This document shows, in pieces, positions 22,992 to 35,900 of a stretch of 64,000 nucleotides of DNA; the first letter of the stretch is position 1, and each line of letters opens with the position of its first letter. The DNA is from Rhynchonema sp. JSB1_4 (taxonomy: Eukaryota; Nematoda; Chromadorea; Monhysterida; Xyalidae): positions 1-64,000 of the forward strand of contig JASAMV010004351.1 in assembly GCA_030248065.1 (NCBI GenBank), given 5' to 3'. The notes under the pieces are model-generated. The model ran no database searches. It had not been told where the DNA came from and saw only the letters and a program-made list of their open reading frames with translations. The position numbers and the translations under genes were made by a program.

Positions 22992-24771
22992 TTATGTATA
23001 TCTGTGATGATGGTATTAAACCAGTAGAAAAATTTCCCAATGCCATTCATTTCGACCAATTGTTGCACACCGAATTTATCTATACTTTGACTTATTTATT
23101 ATCCAATTTTATCCTCAATTTATAAAAGTCACAAGTGACCAATCCAATTCAGTGATAGTGACCCAATCCGATTCGATTACCAATTTTGGGTTTGATTGTT
23201 TTTAGCCGAAAACACCATCATCAATGTGAACTCACCGTGTGCCGTACTTCCAATGGATTAAGAGCAAGGTCAACCCCGAAAGCGCAAGTAGACATCCCGT
23301 GACCAAGTACGCGATGCCGAGAAAGTCGTTGCGACCGCCCAGCCACGTTGTGGTCAAGATCGTAAAGATCTTTTTCGTTCGATACTTGTCTGTGACTTTG
23401 ATTGCAGGATATTCTGAAAAATAATCAGCAGATCTGGGTCGTCTTTTGTTTCCATTTTGCCACGCCGTCTGTTGGAGAACTTCAATGCACCAACGAAGGC
23501 ACTAACTGTAATCTATCCTTAATGTATAAGTTCCGGCTGTCAAGCCATTCTTGTAGTAGTTCGATGACCGATCCAGTTTCCTCCACGGTTTCATGAATGT
23601 GGGCAGAGCAGCGGGCGTCATCCAAACTTGAAAGTCGAAGTTCTTGAATCCGTTGTTGTCCGCATTGTACGGATCGAGCTGGTCGGCTCGCTTGCACCAC
23701 GACGGTGGGTGTGGGTAGTTCTGGCATCAGAACATTCAATAGAGTTTCAGCTGAAATTCACCTTTTTTTCATTTAAAAGGACAAATATGTACATACCTTG
23801 AAGTCATTCATGTTTTTTGGATTTTCAAACTTGATATCGTTCCAGTATTTCGAGATCATTCCCTGGTAAATTAATGGTAGTTGCGCCCCATCGGCCGAGG
23901 AACCACGAAAGATTGTGAATGTGTCTGGAAAGTTGTGGCCGTTTAAGTAAGCATCCAGTAGGAGATTCAACAGCCAATCCGCACCATTAAACAGACTGTC
24001 GGCCATAGCGCCACAAGGCACAATCGTTTTGCCGTTGCTTGCCTTTGCCAGATTGCCAACGTCGCAGTCATCAACAGTGCTATCGAGATCTCGATGCATT
24101 TGATACACCGGGTACGACTGCATGTATAGTCGGGCGTTCTGGTAGAAGTTGCGCAGACCGTAGAAGAAGTACACGTCACCCTGAAAAAAGCAATTATAAG
24201 ACGACTACAATAGTGTAATAGCAGTGAGTTCTGCCGGTTTCGCCCTGTTTTCACGGACGGGCGGTGCCCCAGGTCATTGTCAGTGCGAGTGATGGACATG
24301 ACTCCAGGCAGACGATTGTCAGTGCTCCATCAGGATTACGCCAATCGGAGCCACTGCACACGTCGTAGCGTGATGAATGCGTGAAATGCGTAAGCTTTGA
24401 TAGCAGGTTCGAGAATACGGTCCAACGTTGACCGACCGTCAGGTTTTGGTCGACAACGAAGTCCATCTCGCAAACGCACACTTCGCACGGTGGTTTGGAT
24501 GCCAGAATGTCATGGCAGCGCTGGTTGGTGCTGACTGGAACTGGTATACCACATTATACCATAGCCCTTGATGGTCGTTATATTTTTGAAAGGAAACCTT
24601 GCAAACAATCGGTGTAGTCCAATGTTTGTGAGTAGGCGGCTCGACTGGACAGCAGCGTGGCAATGCCGATGCCGATGCACATGAATCCGGACACAAAGAA
24701 GGAAGCCAAAATACAGCTGGCCGAACAGTGAGGTGATTGAGCCGGTAGACGCTGTTGTTTGAAGGCTTCAC
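22992..24771 (-). CDS. CDC50/TMEM30 family, P4-ATPase flippase beta subunit
   Basis: CDC50 proteins pair with P4-ATPases to move phospholipids across membranes and to deliver the pump from the endoplasmic reticulum. Exons on the minus strand are 24598-24771, 24437-24540, 23797-24180, 23507-23720, 23236-23413 and, less surely, 22992-23001 with the stop. They give 353 visible residues in continuous phase. Diagnostic segments are AFKQQRLPAQ, then the first membrane helix (CILASFFVSGFMCIGIGIA). After these come a Cys-rich loop (CEVCVCEMDF), YFFYGLRNFYQNARLY, KTIVPCGAMADSLFN, and IFTILTTTWLGGRNDFLGIAYL leading into the second membrane helix. The start exon is missing: the first exon seen begins in phase 1 just before AFKQQ, so a short 5' exon lies above 24771. 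The gene is tail-to-tail with the RASGEF1-type gene. Intron 24181-24436 carries a copy of the intronic repeat. Confidence 0.9.
24246..24295 (-). repeat. intronic short repeat, copy 3
   Basis: On the minus strand it reads CACTGACAATGACC, then GGCACCGCCCGTCCGTGAAA and ACAGG. It is a full-length copy in sense orientation to the CDC50 gene, inside intron 24181-24436. Confidence 0.75.
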
Positions 24772-26370
24772 CTGCGGGGAAACAATTGTTGTTTGACTTT
24801 TGTGAAAAAATGAACAGAGTGAAATTGAATCGCATGATCGAAGGATCCAACCTCCACAATATTTGTTCCAGCAGTTGCAGCATCCCATGTCAGATTCTAT
24901 TTATTCGTTGAAAATGAGCTGTCACACAAAAACAGTGAACGATATTTCCGAAAATGAATTCAAAATTAAACTGTTTTAAACTTTATGCTGGATGCGAAAC
25001 GGTGTGTGTACAAGTGCTTACATATAGTAGGTGCGTGCAGAACATGACATCCAACTGACTGATAAAAAATACCAAGAAATATAGTTTATGGTAATGTTTG
25101 TTCAAGCAGTACTGGTGCAGCAAAAATGTTCAAATATGCTAGCTTTGTCTTGAGATTGCGAGTCAAAGCATTAGAAGTTTAGATTATGAGGCAGCTACGG
25201 TCCAAGCACTCTCAACAACGCAACGCAAGTGCACAATTTTTCATGACACCAGCATAGTTCGAACATGTGCGTTGCCTGACCATGGTGCCTGACAGTTTTG
25301 AAGTACAAAGCATCGAAATAAAAGTGCACACCATCAGTTTGCTTTGTCAAGTCTGGCAGCAACAACGTTTACAGAATCGTGTGCGTGTGTCATACTTGGA
25401 AAAAAGCACGCCTTCTCACAAGGCATCTGTACACAATACCCAAGGCATGAGGTGCGTTTGATGTCTACAACTTTGACACATGTTTCCGTTTGTTTACCAA
25501 TCCCGGCAAAGTATGCAACAAACCGGCACTTTATGGCCAGTCAACTCACGAAAAATGCGTTACTACATGTGCCCATATTACCATGTGACGCTTTCGTTGC
25601 TTGTTGTGCGTCACAGTGCTATGTATGTTTGTTACACAGATTTGGTGGGACTCTGTAGATCTAGAATTGAACCTGATCCAATGCCTTTTCGCCGGTCAGG
25701 TATGTAATCCAGTACTTTTCTTCTTGCAACAGGTTGATGCTTCAATCAGCTGTCACTGCACGTATTGCATGATTAGTTTTTACGCGAGCTGAACTGACAC
25801 AAAATTTTGGTTTGATTTAAATTTTATTTTCAAACTAGAACACCAAAGTTGAGTGGCAAGTGCACGATACCAGCATTTTTTTTACAAAATGCGACGAAAC
25901 GAACAGATAACGGACGGCTAGATAATACACATGCGGCTAAAACAGCAATGGCAGTGATATCAGGATAGAAAATAATGTACCTAACACCAAAATTGTTTAT
26001 GGCCGCCACCGGCACTAACGCTTTGAAGAAACTCTATTCTTAGCCTTGCGTTTGACTTTCACACTCGCTTTTCATTTATCATAGCCGTTTTACCGCTGTT
26101 TCTATTTTCACAAGAGTGAAAAGATAACCCTGATATAAATTAGCAATAATGATCGTTAGTACAGTTTTGCAACGCCTGTTTGCAACAGAGTTAAATATCG
26201 CGCATGACTTTCTTTAAGCCCGATGAACAATCAAAAAACACAAATTATAATACATTATCTTGCACGATGTACGATGTATACATATTGAGCTTGCATGTAT
26301 ACGAACATGGGAATATATATGTACGGAAAACTGAGGAAATGATGTTGCAAATTATATCAAATGGCCAAAA
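24772..26370. other. no supported gene
   Basis: The missing 5' exon of the CDC50 gene should lie just above 24771, but I cannot place it. Beyond that, no exon, RNA gene or repeat is convincing. Confidence 0.45.
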
Positions 26371-29300
26371 TCACAGATTGGTCGGTCGATGCCCGCTGCT
26401 GGTGTGATTCGACCTGACCAGATCAAGGAAGTTGAGTACGACGGTGTGGAAGGCATCGGGGTTGTTCAGATAACACGCATGACCCGCGTCTGGCACCACC
26501 ACCACCCGACCATTGGGAAGGGGCTTGAGGTTGTTGGCTGATAGAATGCCCAACGACGTGTCACGCTCACCGTAGATGATCAGCGTGGGAAGCTGCAATG
26601 CAAAAATCAATGTACCTGCATACATTAGGTCACACAGGGCAGTTTCTCGATTGGGGCTTCGGTATAAAACTCAGGGCACTATCAGCTTTGAACTTTACAT
26701 TTGGTAAAGGGGAACATCGTTTACGATCGAAATTAGTGCGCAGATTCTGTCACAAAATACAGCTCAACCAATTTTTGCTTATGGACAAAGTCAATGCCAA
26801 TGGGCCTGCCTTCAAAGTTGATAAGCTCTTAGTGATTTTGTCGGTGTCTTGGTACAAAGGCCAACAACTCCCCAAGAACAAAAAAGGCATGGCTACATAC
26901 TGGCCAATCAGCCCAAATCCAGTATACTAGGCCTTTATAGCTTTTTTGAACAAAGCATATTTCAAGACAGACTATCAGCATTAAATGGAAGCAGCGTGAA
27001 AGTCGCTATTACTGCTGCTATAAAAGGCAAATACTACCTGATCCGACCAAGTTTGGTACATCTTTATATACATCTTTTGGTTTCAGATTCCATAATGGTT
27101 GTCGTCTGTGGACTTCGTTGGGCCTTGTGGATACTATTTTTCCATGACAATAACCCGGTCGAGAGACAAACCTTCGTTATCCGCATAAAGAACGCTATAA
27201 TGTGACGATCTTAAAGCATAAAACAGTCAGTAGAGAGCCTCACATGATTCTTCCTGTACTGCAGGGCATTATAATCTCCACTTGACACCGGCGCAATGGG
27301 CACAAATGCACTCAGTTTGGAAGCATGTGCCATCACGAAGGGAATGCTGTACGCACCAGACATCGATGGTGAGACCAACACGGGCTGATGTAGGTTGAGG
27401 ACGTCGATTAGCGAGTCGATTAGATTGGGCTTCTCGCGTGCTGACAGCGTACGACCGCCCGTCTGGCCGTAACCTTGAATGAAACATCACATGGTTTGTG
27501 TGAAGTCGACAAAACGGAAGTCATTGACTGGGAGCAAACACGGCAGCAGCCGTTGGAGACACGCACCGACGCGCTACGACCACGGTCATGGTTGGACTTG
27601 CTACGACTACACTAATTGGAAAAGGCAGTTCTTGTGTGGGCCGTATTTTACGATGGAATTAGATCAACAACTTGCAAGCTGGTCAAAGTTGGTGCTGCAA
27701 CGCATCCTGAATGCAGCCCCAACAAGAATTGCTTTGCCGTAGTCTACCCGCGGTCATGGTGTTTGCCAACAACGATGCTGCGACCAAATGATGGGTCCGG
27801 TAAAACTAGCTACTGGTGCACCTGCTCAATGTGGACTCCCGTTCAATCAGATCACAATTGGTGAAAGCAACGCACCAGGCAGGTCGACGGCGACCACTCG
27901 GTATCCGGCAGCACCAAAAGTCTGCATCGTCTGTTTTTCAAGCCAGTTGGCCGACGTGAATGCTTGACCGTGCAAAAGGAAGATTTCGCCTTTCGTATAA
28001 TGGCCGGCCGGCGGATGCGCCTCGCGGTAAAAGATCTTCAGGTCCTGAAAAGTGAGACATGCAAAAACGTGCGTTTCGAGATTTGATCATGTTCGGGAAC
28101 AACGTCAATTTGGTCGAGTGACATCAGCAAATATGCATCTTTTTTGTTGCTGATAAAGAAAGTAGCATGACCAAACGAAAAAAACCGATACGATCCGATC
28201 TGATTGCAAAGTTTGACGTCGGTCAAAATATTTCAACAAAGGTAAGTGTGTACAAATGAAACCAACCAGCGCCTCCACCTTGTTTTGTACGATTTCGACT
28301 TGATCCCTGAACTTCAACGTGTTTTCGGGAATGCCACCAGCGAACAGATTCGCACTTCGATACAAATTGTTCTCTTCATTATTGTTTATGTAGCCGTTGT
28401 CCATCGTTTTTCTACAATCGTTAGTGGATAACATGCTGGAGAAATTTTTTTCAAAATTTCACAAACTCACTTGGTCACAATCTGAGGCAGTTTTGTGTAT
28501 TTGTGATTGTTGTTGTGTGCCCAAATCGATTTGTCCGGACTTCGACCGCCAATCACATCTCTGAAAAAGTATGTGGCCTCAAAGTTGCGTGGTGTCTGTC
28601 TCAAGATATTGCGCACAAATGACTCAGGATGTCAGGAATGAACTGCACTGCTCACCATAAAAGTGTGTAAAACGAGCAAATTTACATTATGCACGCTTGG
28701 CGAAATTGTGAACGTGTATGCGCGCTCTAGGACAACATGACTCATGTTAACCTGTGGCTGTGTGAGTGCGCGCCCGAAAGCGGGATAGTAAAATAATAAT
28801 GGGACTCAACTACTACTGTAACGCACTAGAAAATTCGAATAAAAGCATGTGAAAAAAACGCGTTTGTTGTGCCCAAACTTGCATGAAAGCCAATAAATTT
28901 CAAAACGACGGCAATAATTAAGTGACCTTGGAAACTACGTGCCCATATGCTGTGTTGTGACAGTTGGAATAGAGACCGGCCCACATTGAAAAATAAATTG
29001 AGACTATTTTAGAGAAATATATTGCTCCACGAAAACTTAGAGCTCAGTATCGCATAACATTGAATCTTGATTGATACATACAGACTGACGGTTTGTATAT
29101 TAAATACGATGTTTTCGAAATTGACTGCATAAGGTGCTAGGGAAAGCTTTGTGCAGCAATTCCAACACTACACTAAAGTTGCTGTCAAGTTAAATTTACC
29201 AAAACTATTCAGCTGATAAAAATCGAGCTGCGTACCCTGTACTCTAATCTTGCAGTGCATTTTGCTGTATATGTACATGACTGTACATGTCGCCGTTTTA

Positions 29301-29932
29301 GTTTCGAAAAACGTTATGTTCAATCAGCTTTTGTTTTTGCACAGCGTCAACACCACTGAAGGGACTGATTCCGATAATAGTGAGTTCAGAAAGTTCTATT
29401 ATGAAAAGGGAACCGGTACGTGTAATGTGCGCACAAATTCGAGGTTTTATTCAAACAGGATCTGTGCTTAGAAAAATCTGATTCTGTAACCCGATCAGGT
29501 CTCTCGAGGATTAGTTGACAAACAAACAAATCTACTGGTACACCGTACGGATGATCCCTATTTACCTATTTACCCCAAGCCATTTCTCCCATCGCCACCC
29601 ACCCACCGTTTGCCAGCCAAATCCATATTGGCGGGTGCCTGGAACATGGCCGCGTCCATCTCCCCAGTCCCTGCCGCCTTGGCGAACTTCAGTCGATTGG
29701 GGTCGTCGACCAGGAATGTTCGATAGAAGAACACGAGTATCGCTGTCGACACGAACAAGGCTAAGAGTCCGACCTTGGTCGAGTACTGGAAGACCACTTG
29801 CCAACAACGAGACCTTGCGCTGTCGCCTTGTTGATTCACGGCCGTGTTGTTCGGTCGTGACACGCGTGTGTATCGGAATGGATGGTGCGGCTTGCCGCTG
29901 TATTGCGGCATACGCTGCAATGGGAAAGGCAT
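26371..29932 (-). CDS. ABHD14-like alpha/beta hydrolase, membrane-anchored (paralogue 1)
   Basis: Exons on the minus strand are 29607-29932, 28471-28560, 28267-28435, 27876-28044, 27244-27473 and 26371-26592, giving 401 residues with all phases closing. A membrane helix spans residues about 52-70 (KVGLLALFVSTAILVFFY). A region of about 110 residues of unknown nature follows (DVIGGRSPDKSIW and so on). The hydrolase fold begins with LKIFYREAHPP, IFLLHGQAFTSANWLE and YRVVAVDLPG. The expected triad is present: Ser about 288 in SPSMSG, Asp about 339 in IIYGERD, His about 366 in DAGHACYLNN. The ending closely matches ABHD14, where the B form acts as a lysine deacetylase; the substrate here is unknown. 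The ATG at 29932 is the choice with fewest upstream assumptions. The first exon and the unknown segment are less certain than the hydrolase part. Confidence 0.82.
29346..29414 (+). other. possible plus-strand exon, 69 nt
   Basis: It follows TTTTTGCACAG and precedes GTACGT, and encodes an acidic segment (NTTEGTDSDNSEFRKFYYEK). It lies antisense within the first intron of the ABHD14-like gene. No partner exons were found, so it may be chance. Confidence 0.25.
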
Positions 29933-32900
29933 CGTTGGGTCACCCTGTATACGTACTGTATGTACATGCCTTTTTGTACGTACATACACTTTTACAATTT
30001 ATTCGATGACTGACATTAGAATGGGGCCAATTCACAACCACAATATCCCTCGTGCACCCACTTTCTATGATTTCTGTTGATTTCTGTCTATGAAATAAAA
30101 CGAATAATGCACTGCACGCAAGAGCGAGAAAATTAAAGAAAAGGTAGCCATAGTGACAAGTCAATGAAGCCTGAACCAGCACCATCAAAGATATTCATGT
30201 TGCAAGCTGGTACCTCATCAGGAGTTTCAATGTAATCAAACGTATGGTACGATGGATACATTAGAAGTAATCGAGCTGCAATATGTATGTAGGTATTTCG
30301 CTTTCAAAATCAGACTGGTTTTGTACATGGCGGGGTGGCACTGCGCAAAACATATCCGCAGACAAAGGACTTATTGATACATGGTCAACTCACATCGTCA
30401 AAGTAGTCAAGTCACGAAGAATGCAATATTTCGCGCGCTCACTCATTGCTTTGAGTTGACGACTTTGGCTGACCATCTGTGTTGACCACATATCAGTTAG
30501 CCAGAGGCTAGACAAAGCATCATTTTTTCAAACACAGGAAATTTGATGACTAAACAACGAGTGGCGCTATGTTTTCTTCAAACCAAACACAAGCAAAAAA
30601 TCTTAATCTTGGTAAACAAAAATATTGTACCTCTTGAACCGACCGGGTTTCACATTTCACAAAACACAAACCGAGGACGTCACAGAATATTTGCTTTTCA
30701 AACGTACACGAGCGGATGGGAGGGTGACACCACAAGGGTGTTTGTTGGCTTGTGCAACTGCGCACACGTTTTTTGCGTTTCTGCCCTTTTTATGGCAATT
30801 CGTTCAACACGCCGTGTCGAACACGAGAGTCAGAATCTGTTTTTAAGCGATGAGAAAAGCGTCTTTGCGGGAGAATGAGTGAAAATAATGTGCACAAGTT
30901 CAGGACGGTGAAATATTCAGTGTGACATATCTGCTGAACCTAAAGCACGCCCATCGTGTTTTTTGCTGTTGAAGAAAAACACAACAGCAGGCGACAGATG
31001 GGGACAAACAGCAGGGCTGACAGAACCAACCAAGCAATAGCGTAACCAACGGATTAGTGGAGAGAGAGAACAGAGCAACAGATTTTTTGTGCGCAAAAAC
31101 GACAATCTGGTGTAAGCGACCATGTTCATAAGCAGCTGGATACGCCTGCACTCCCTGCGCGGGTACACGTTTCGAATTTTGGGCCCAAACCGTAAGCACC
31201 AGCCAACCCAAGATCAGATCATTTTCTAACAAAGCATCTTGGTCAGCCAAACCCCTGCGTGAGCGCATATGCGTAATGTATGCGTGGCTCATTCATTCAC
31301 CCTTTGTACAATCTCTGTTGGTGCACTTGGTATTTTGTTACAAGCGCCCAGTTCCGGTCAGATAAACAACAAAAAAGCACTGCGCTGTGATTTTGAAAAT
31401 TAGATCTTGTAACAAGTACAGAATAGGATTACAATGCAGGCACCCAATAAAACGCAATGGACAACAGGAAAATGAAAGTGAAAACATACTGTGTGTGCAG
31501 AACAGACCAGCAGGATTGAAACGGAGCGTGTACAAAACAGCTAAAAACGAGTTTGTCTGGAATATTGTGGTGCACTAACTAAACCAGATTTAGTCTTTCA
31601 AATATCCACAAACCCCAAACATGCACAGCAAAACCCACCGGCGCTTGTGCTGAAGTGGTGTGGTGTTTCAGCTGGTTTCGAAAATTAGCATGTTCGATGC
31701 AAACAACAACGCTCAATGTGCTATTCTGTGTTCAGAGCGTATGGGGGATTACTTTTATTTGGACTCGCCTTCGCATGAACAGCTGTTCGAAACACCGACA
31801 AGTGCAATAAATAGAAAGTGGTTTCAAAGCAAGCCAGTCAAAGCCTGCGCTGCCAGAAAGCTTGTGATGTTCCGTTTGCGCAAGTGATCGCGCATTTGCC
31901 AGCCAACTATCCAAGCTTGAAGCTTATCTCATGAACCTGCAGCGGGGGAGATTATGGAACAAACATTGGTGGAGCGTTTATAAACATGATTACGGAACAT
32001 TGAGACCACCCTGGCACATGAAGCACCTCACAAATGTAGGCACCTATGTATACGTTATATGTACTGACGTCTCATCACGGACAGCAGTGCGTTAGTCGGT
32101 GCCTTGTGTATGGTGTACCCAACATCTTTCTGTGGTCCGTATTAGATCTACATACACATGTACCCTATAAATTCAGTGTATATTGCAAACATTTATGGCA
32201 TTATATGATTTGCGTACACATTATAAACACCGGTGTTCAATATTGAATTTCAGCAACCCGCCGTTGTACTGCCGTATTGGCGGTGCTGGTGGTGGTACGG
32301 AGGGGCTCGCTTGGTCTTTTATTAGTCGACCCGACTACTGTATTTGTTAGGTCGAAAATGGACAAGTTATTTGGTGCACCACTTTGGGAAATCACAAACG
32401 TGTCGGAAACTCTGTCCACACGCTTCAATGTATACGTTCGGACCCAACAAGCTCGAACAGGCTGCAACGTAGCGCTAGTAGACGTCTACGTATGATGTTC
32501 TGTTCATTATCCCAAAGCTGATTTTCGTGCTATGCACAGTTTTCAGAACGTGGTTTATGTAATGGAAAAGTATAAATTCATTCAATCTCTAAAGTGGGAT
32601 ATGTGGAACTGAATACGATAAAAACGACAGCTTGGCGCACGGTATAAGCTCAGGGGAACCTTGGCAAAATGACTAAAGATGCATCTACTCGCAACATTGA
32701 TCACATCAAACGAGCAATGGCAGCGTTTCAAACAGCCATAAATGCTGCACTGTAGACCGAAAGGAATAACAAACAATTCTTGCTGAATAAATAAATAAAT
32801 AGACAGAACTATTACGCAGCTGCGCAATAAAGAATTTGAACACCGTGAATTACGAGAAATATACCCAGACGCTTCATGCGAAGGCCAAGAGTTGCGCTGC

Positions 32901-35900
32901 GCTAAACTAAACAGTGTTGGGCATTTCTACATTTTATCGGATTTTTCAAAAACGTATTTTGAACAAAACCAATAATTCACACTGTAAACAGACAACAAAC
33001 ACCACGGGTGCATTGAAATGAAAGACGCATGGTCTGGTGTTGAAAGGCTGTTGCGTTTGAAAAGGGCATTATGCCACGTTAACGTTACCCACTGAGTTTT
33101 TTGCAAAAGAACTGAGTATACTTTGCTGGTGTGCTGCACAAGCACAAAGAACCAGCACAAGTATCAGAAACAACGTGGTTCAGCACATCACAATATAAAA
33201 GGTGTTTTCCTTCTTCCACGATTTTGTGAAACCCGCTAAAAATTGGTGAACTTGTTATGTACATATGTTCTCGATCTGTATTCTTCATTTGATACCATTG
33301 ATGTTGTGATGTAAGTCATTGTTGGAACAAAGCTGATCTGGATTTTAAACGCTCCTTGCATTCAGTACAGGCTCCAAGGTGGTGTCACGTCAAAGATCTT
33401 TAAAAACACGACCATAGGGCAGCAGAAACACGGCTCATTGACTTTGACCCAAATACCTCTATACATCAGATGGCATGGTGCGTGACGCAAAGTGATCAAT
33501 GATTGCTCTGCGTAGGATACGGAGTTTAAATGGATTGCTTCCAATTGGGATTAGTATTATCAAGACTTGGACACCTTTGGGACGACTTTTCATGAGCTAA
33601 AGATGCCAGAGTCGGAAAGGCATACCTATTAGAAACCTATGCATGCTGAATAAAGGACGAACACATGCATGAACCCAGGATGAGGTACACGCACTTATGC
33701 ACATGGAAACAAACTTCGCTCAGTTGCTGGCTGCCGCTAACGTAACTTGCTACGCATGCAGAATACTAATCTGCCTGCTGCCAGAGGAAATAACATCAAA
33801 ACGTCTTGAAAAATGCGGCCCCAGAGTTTGGATTCTTTGGATTCAAATTCGCAGGATCCAGCAACCACGAAGATGCACAAACGAGCCCAGACTTACATTG
33901 GAACCCGACAAGTCTACTCAGAAAGACATTGGAGGGCGGGGGACACTTTATAACGGCCCCGGCACTATATAAGACGGTCATATGGCATCTCGCGTGTTCA
34001 AATAGTGCAAGTACCAGAGCCGTGACAGTCCGTATAAGTCACTGGCTCTACGAGCATGGCACATTGATGTTTGAGCACACCGCGAGAACACTTCGGAAAC
34101 TTTGCAGCACAAACTATGCACATACAGCAGCATGATAGTTAATGCAGAGACGGAACTGAACGTGCTCCTCGTTTGCATCGGCTGGGAAATTACCTGGATG
34201 AAATTTCAGAATTCTGGGACACAACTAAGAATCGTCGAACAATATTTTCAGAGTTGTGTGACTGAGGAATCGCCGAACAATAATCTTTTCAGTGACAACC
34301 GCGTCGCGAATAATGAACGCAGATTTTATGGAGCTAAAACGCAATTTTAATTCTTTGCAAAGCCAAAAAAATACCCAGTGCATACCAAAAATAACACAAC
34401 GTGCTCGTGCATCATAATGCAAGCAAAGCACGGTCATGGGCGCGTGCATTGAATGTCGAGGTCACCCGCGATCCGTGCATTCTTGGGTGCGCGGTTGGCA
34501 TATGTGAATTTGTGACCGTTAATCGACTGGGCCCAATTACTTGTGAGACAGATAGAGACACAACGAACGGTTGGAACAACAATGCCTCACTGAGATTGTC
34601 CTGCCTCCTGCCTGCACTCCCCTCACCCACACCAAGTGAATAATATACACAAAACAAACGATACATACAGTACATCTACGATTGCAGATGCTCCCCGTCG
34701 GTTTTGTTTATCTCCTCAGGATGGTGGAGAATGCAGTGCAATGTCAGATAGTCAGCCTCAACCTCAAGTCAGTTTGCAAGATCTGAATTCAACCCATTAG
34801 TGACTGAGAACCAGCGCAGTCACACAGAACAAGAAACCACTTTAGCTACAGTATTTTTGATATTGTGTTGATGAGTGAGAAAGTAAGTTTATTTGTTCAA
34901 AACTTTTGAAAGCATTTGATTATGGTGACACTCTACACCAACGAAAAGTAAACCCAGGCAAAATAAACCAAAGCGGTGCCGCTGCGGAGATGTCATTTCG
35001 TTCACACAGAAACCGTTGAAGTGAGATGTGCTGAACAGATCGGTAGTCTGGGATTTTTACACAAAACGTTGCAAATGATAAAAGTGTGAATAAATTTTCG
35101 CACGCGAGGTAGCGGTTGTTCAAGTGGACACTTCTCGCCACAAGACAATGAAGTGAAAACTGAAGGCCCAATATTTCAAGTTGAGGCCCTTTCGCACACC
35201 AAAGAATCTTGAGGGAGAACATTTGCACAGGACATTGTACAGTTCTGTACCAACCTTATGCAATGTGCTTCATAACCATACCTACTGTGTACTTTGGTAC
35301 AGAGTGCACCGCAAAATATGTGCGTGAGTGCGACCAATCTTGAGGCCTTCTCTGGCGAAAATCCGATTTTCACTCCATGGCGAACAGAGGGCATTCAAAT
35401 TTCAGCGCTGCGGATTTCGGGCTCACTCGTTTGTATGTTCTTTGGTCAGAAATCAGAAAATTACGATTTGGAACAGCCATGTGTGCATACATTATGTACA
35501 TTGACGTAAATATAGTACGTCAGGGCATACGAGCTTGTTAATTGGCTTGCGGAACCGGAGCACCTCCAATGTACTCCAGTGTAGAGTGGAATTACGCGCG
35601 TCAGTTTAGTGAACCTACCATTTCCTGGGTTCCAAATATCACGATTTGGTATTTTCGATGGCCCTTGCATCCGAGAACAAAGATCACATCCTCTCCCTTC
35701 CATACACCCAGGCTCCTCACACACGGCGCAAACAAGCCCCGATCGGTCTTATTTCACATGGCAGGCAACGATATTGCGTTTCTTGAGTAGCGCGTTTCAT
35801 AAATGATGATAAAACGAACGGGAGCAACGGTACTCGAGTACTACACCGAATACCAATTACTGCATATCCGTGCGAGCAATTTTACAACACTGCGCTACAG

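Noticed and set aside
27244..27290. Non-canonical intron joining CTGCAG directly to CTTCCC in the first ABHD14-like gene
   Set aside because: Extending the exon to the GTGAGG donor at 27243 gives a normal GT-AG intron and the exact family length.
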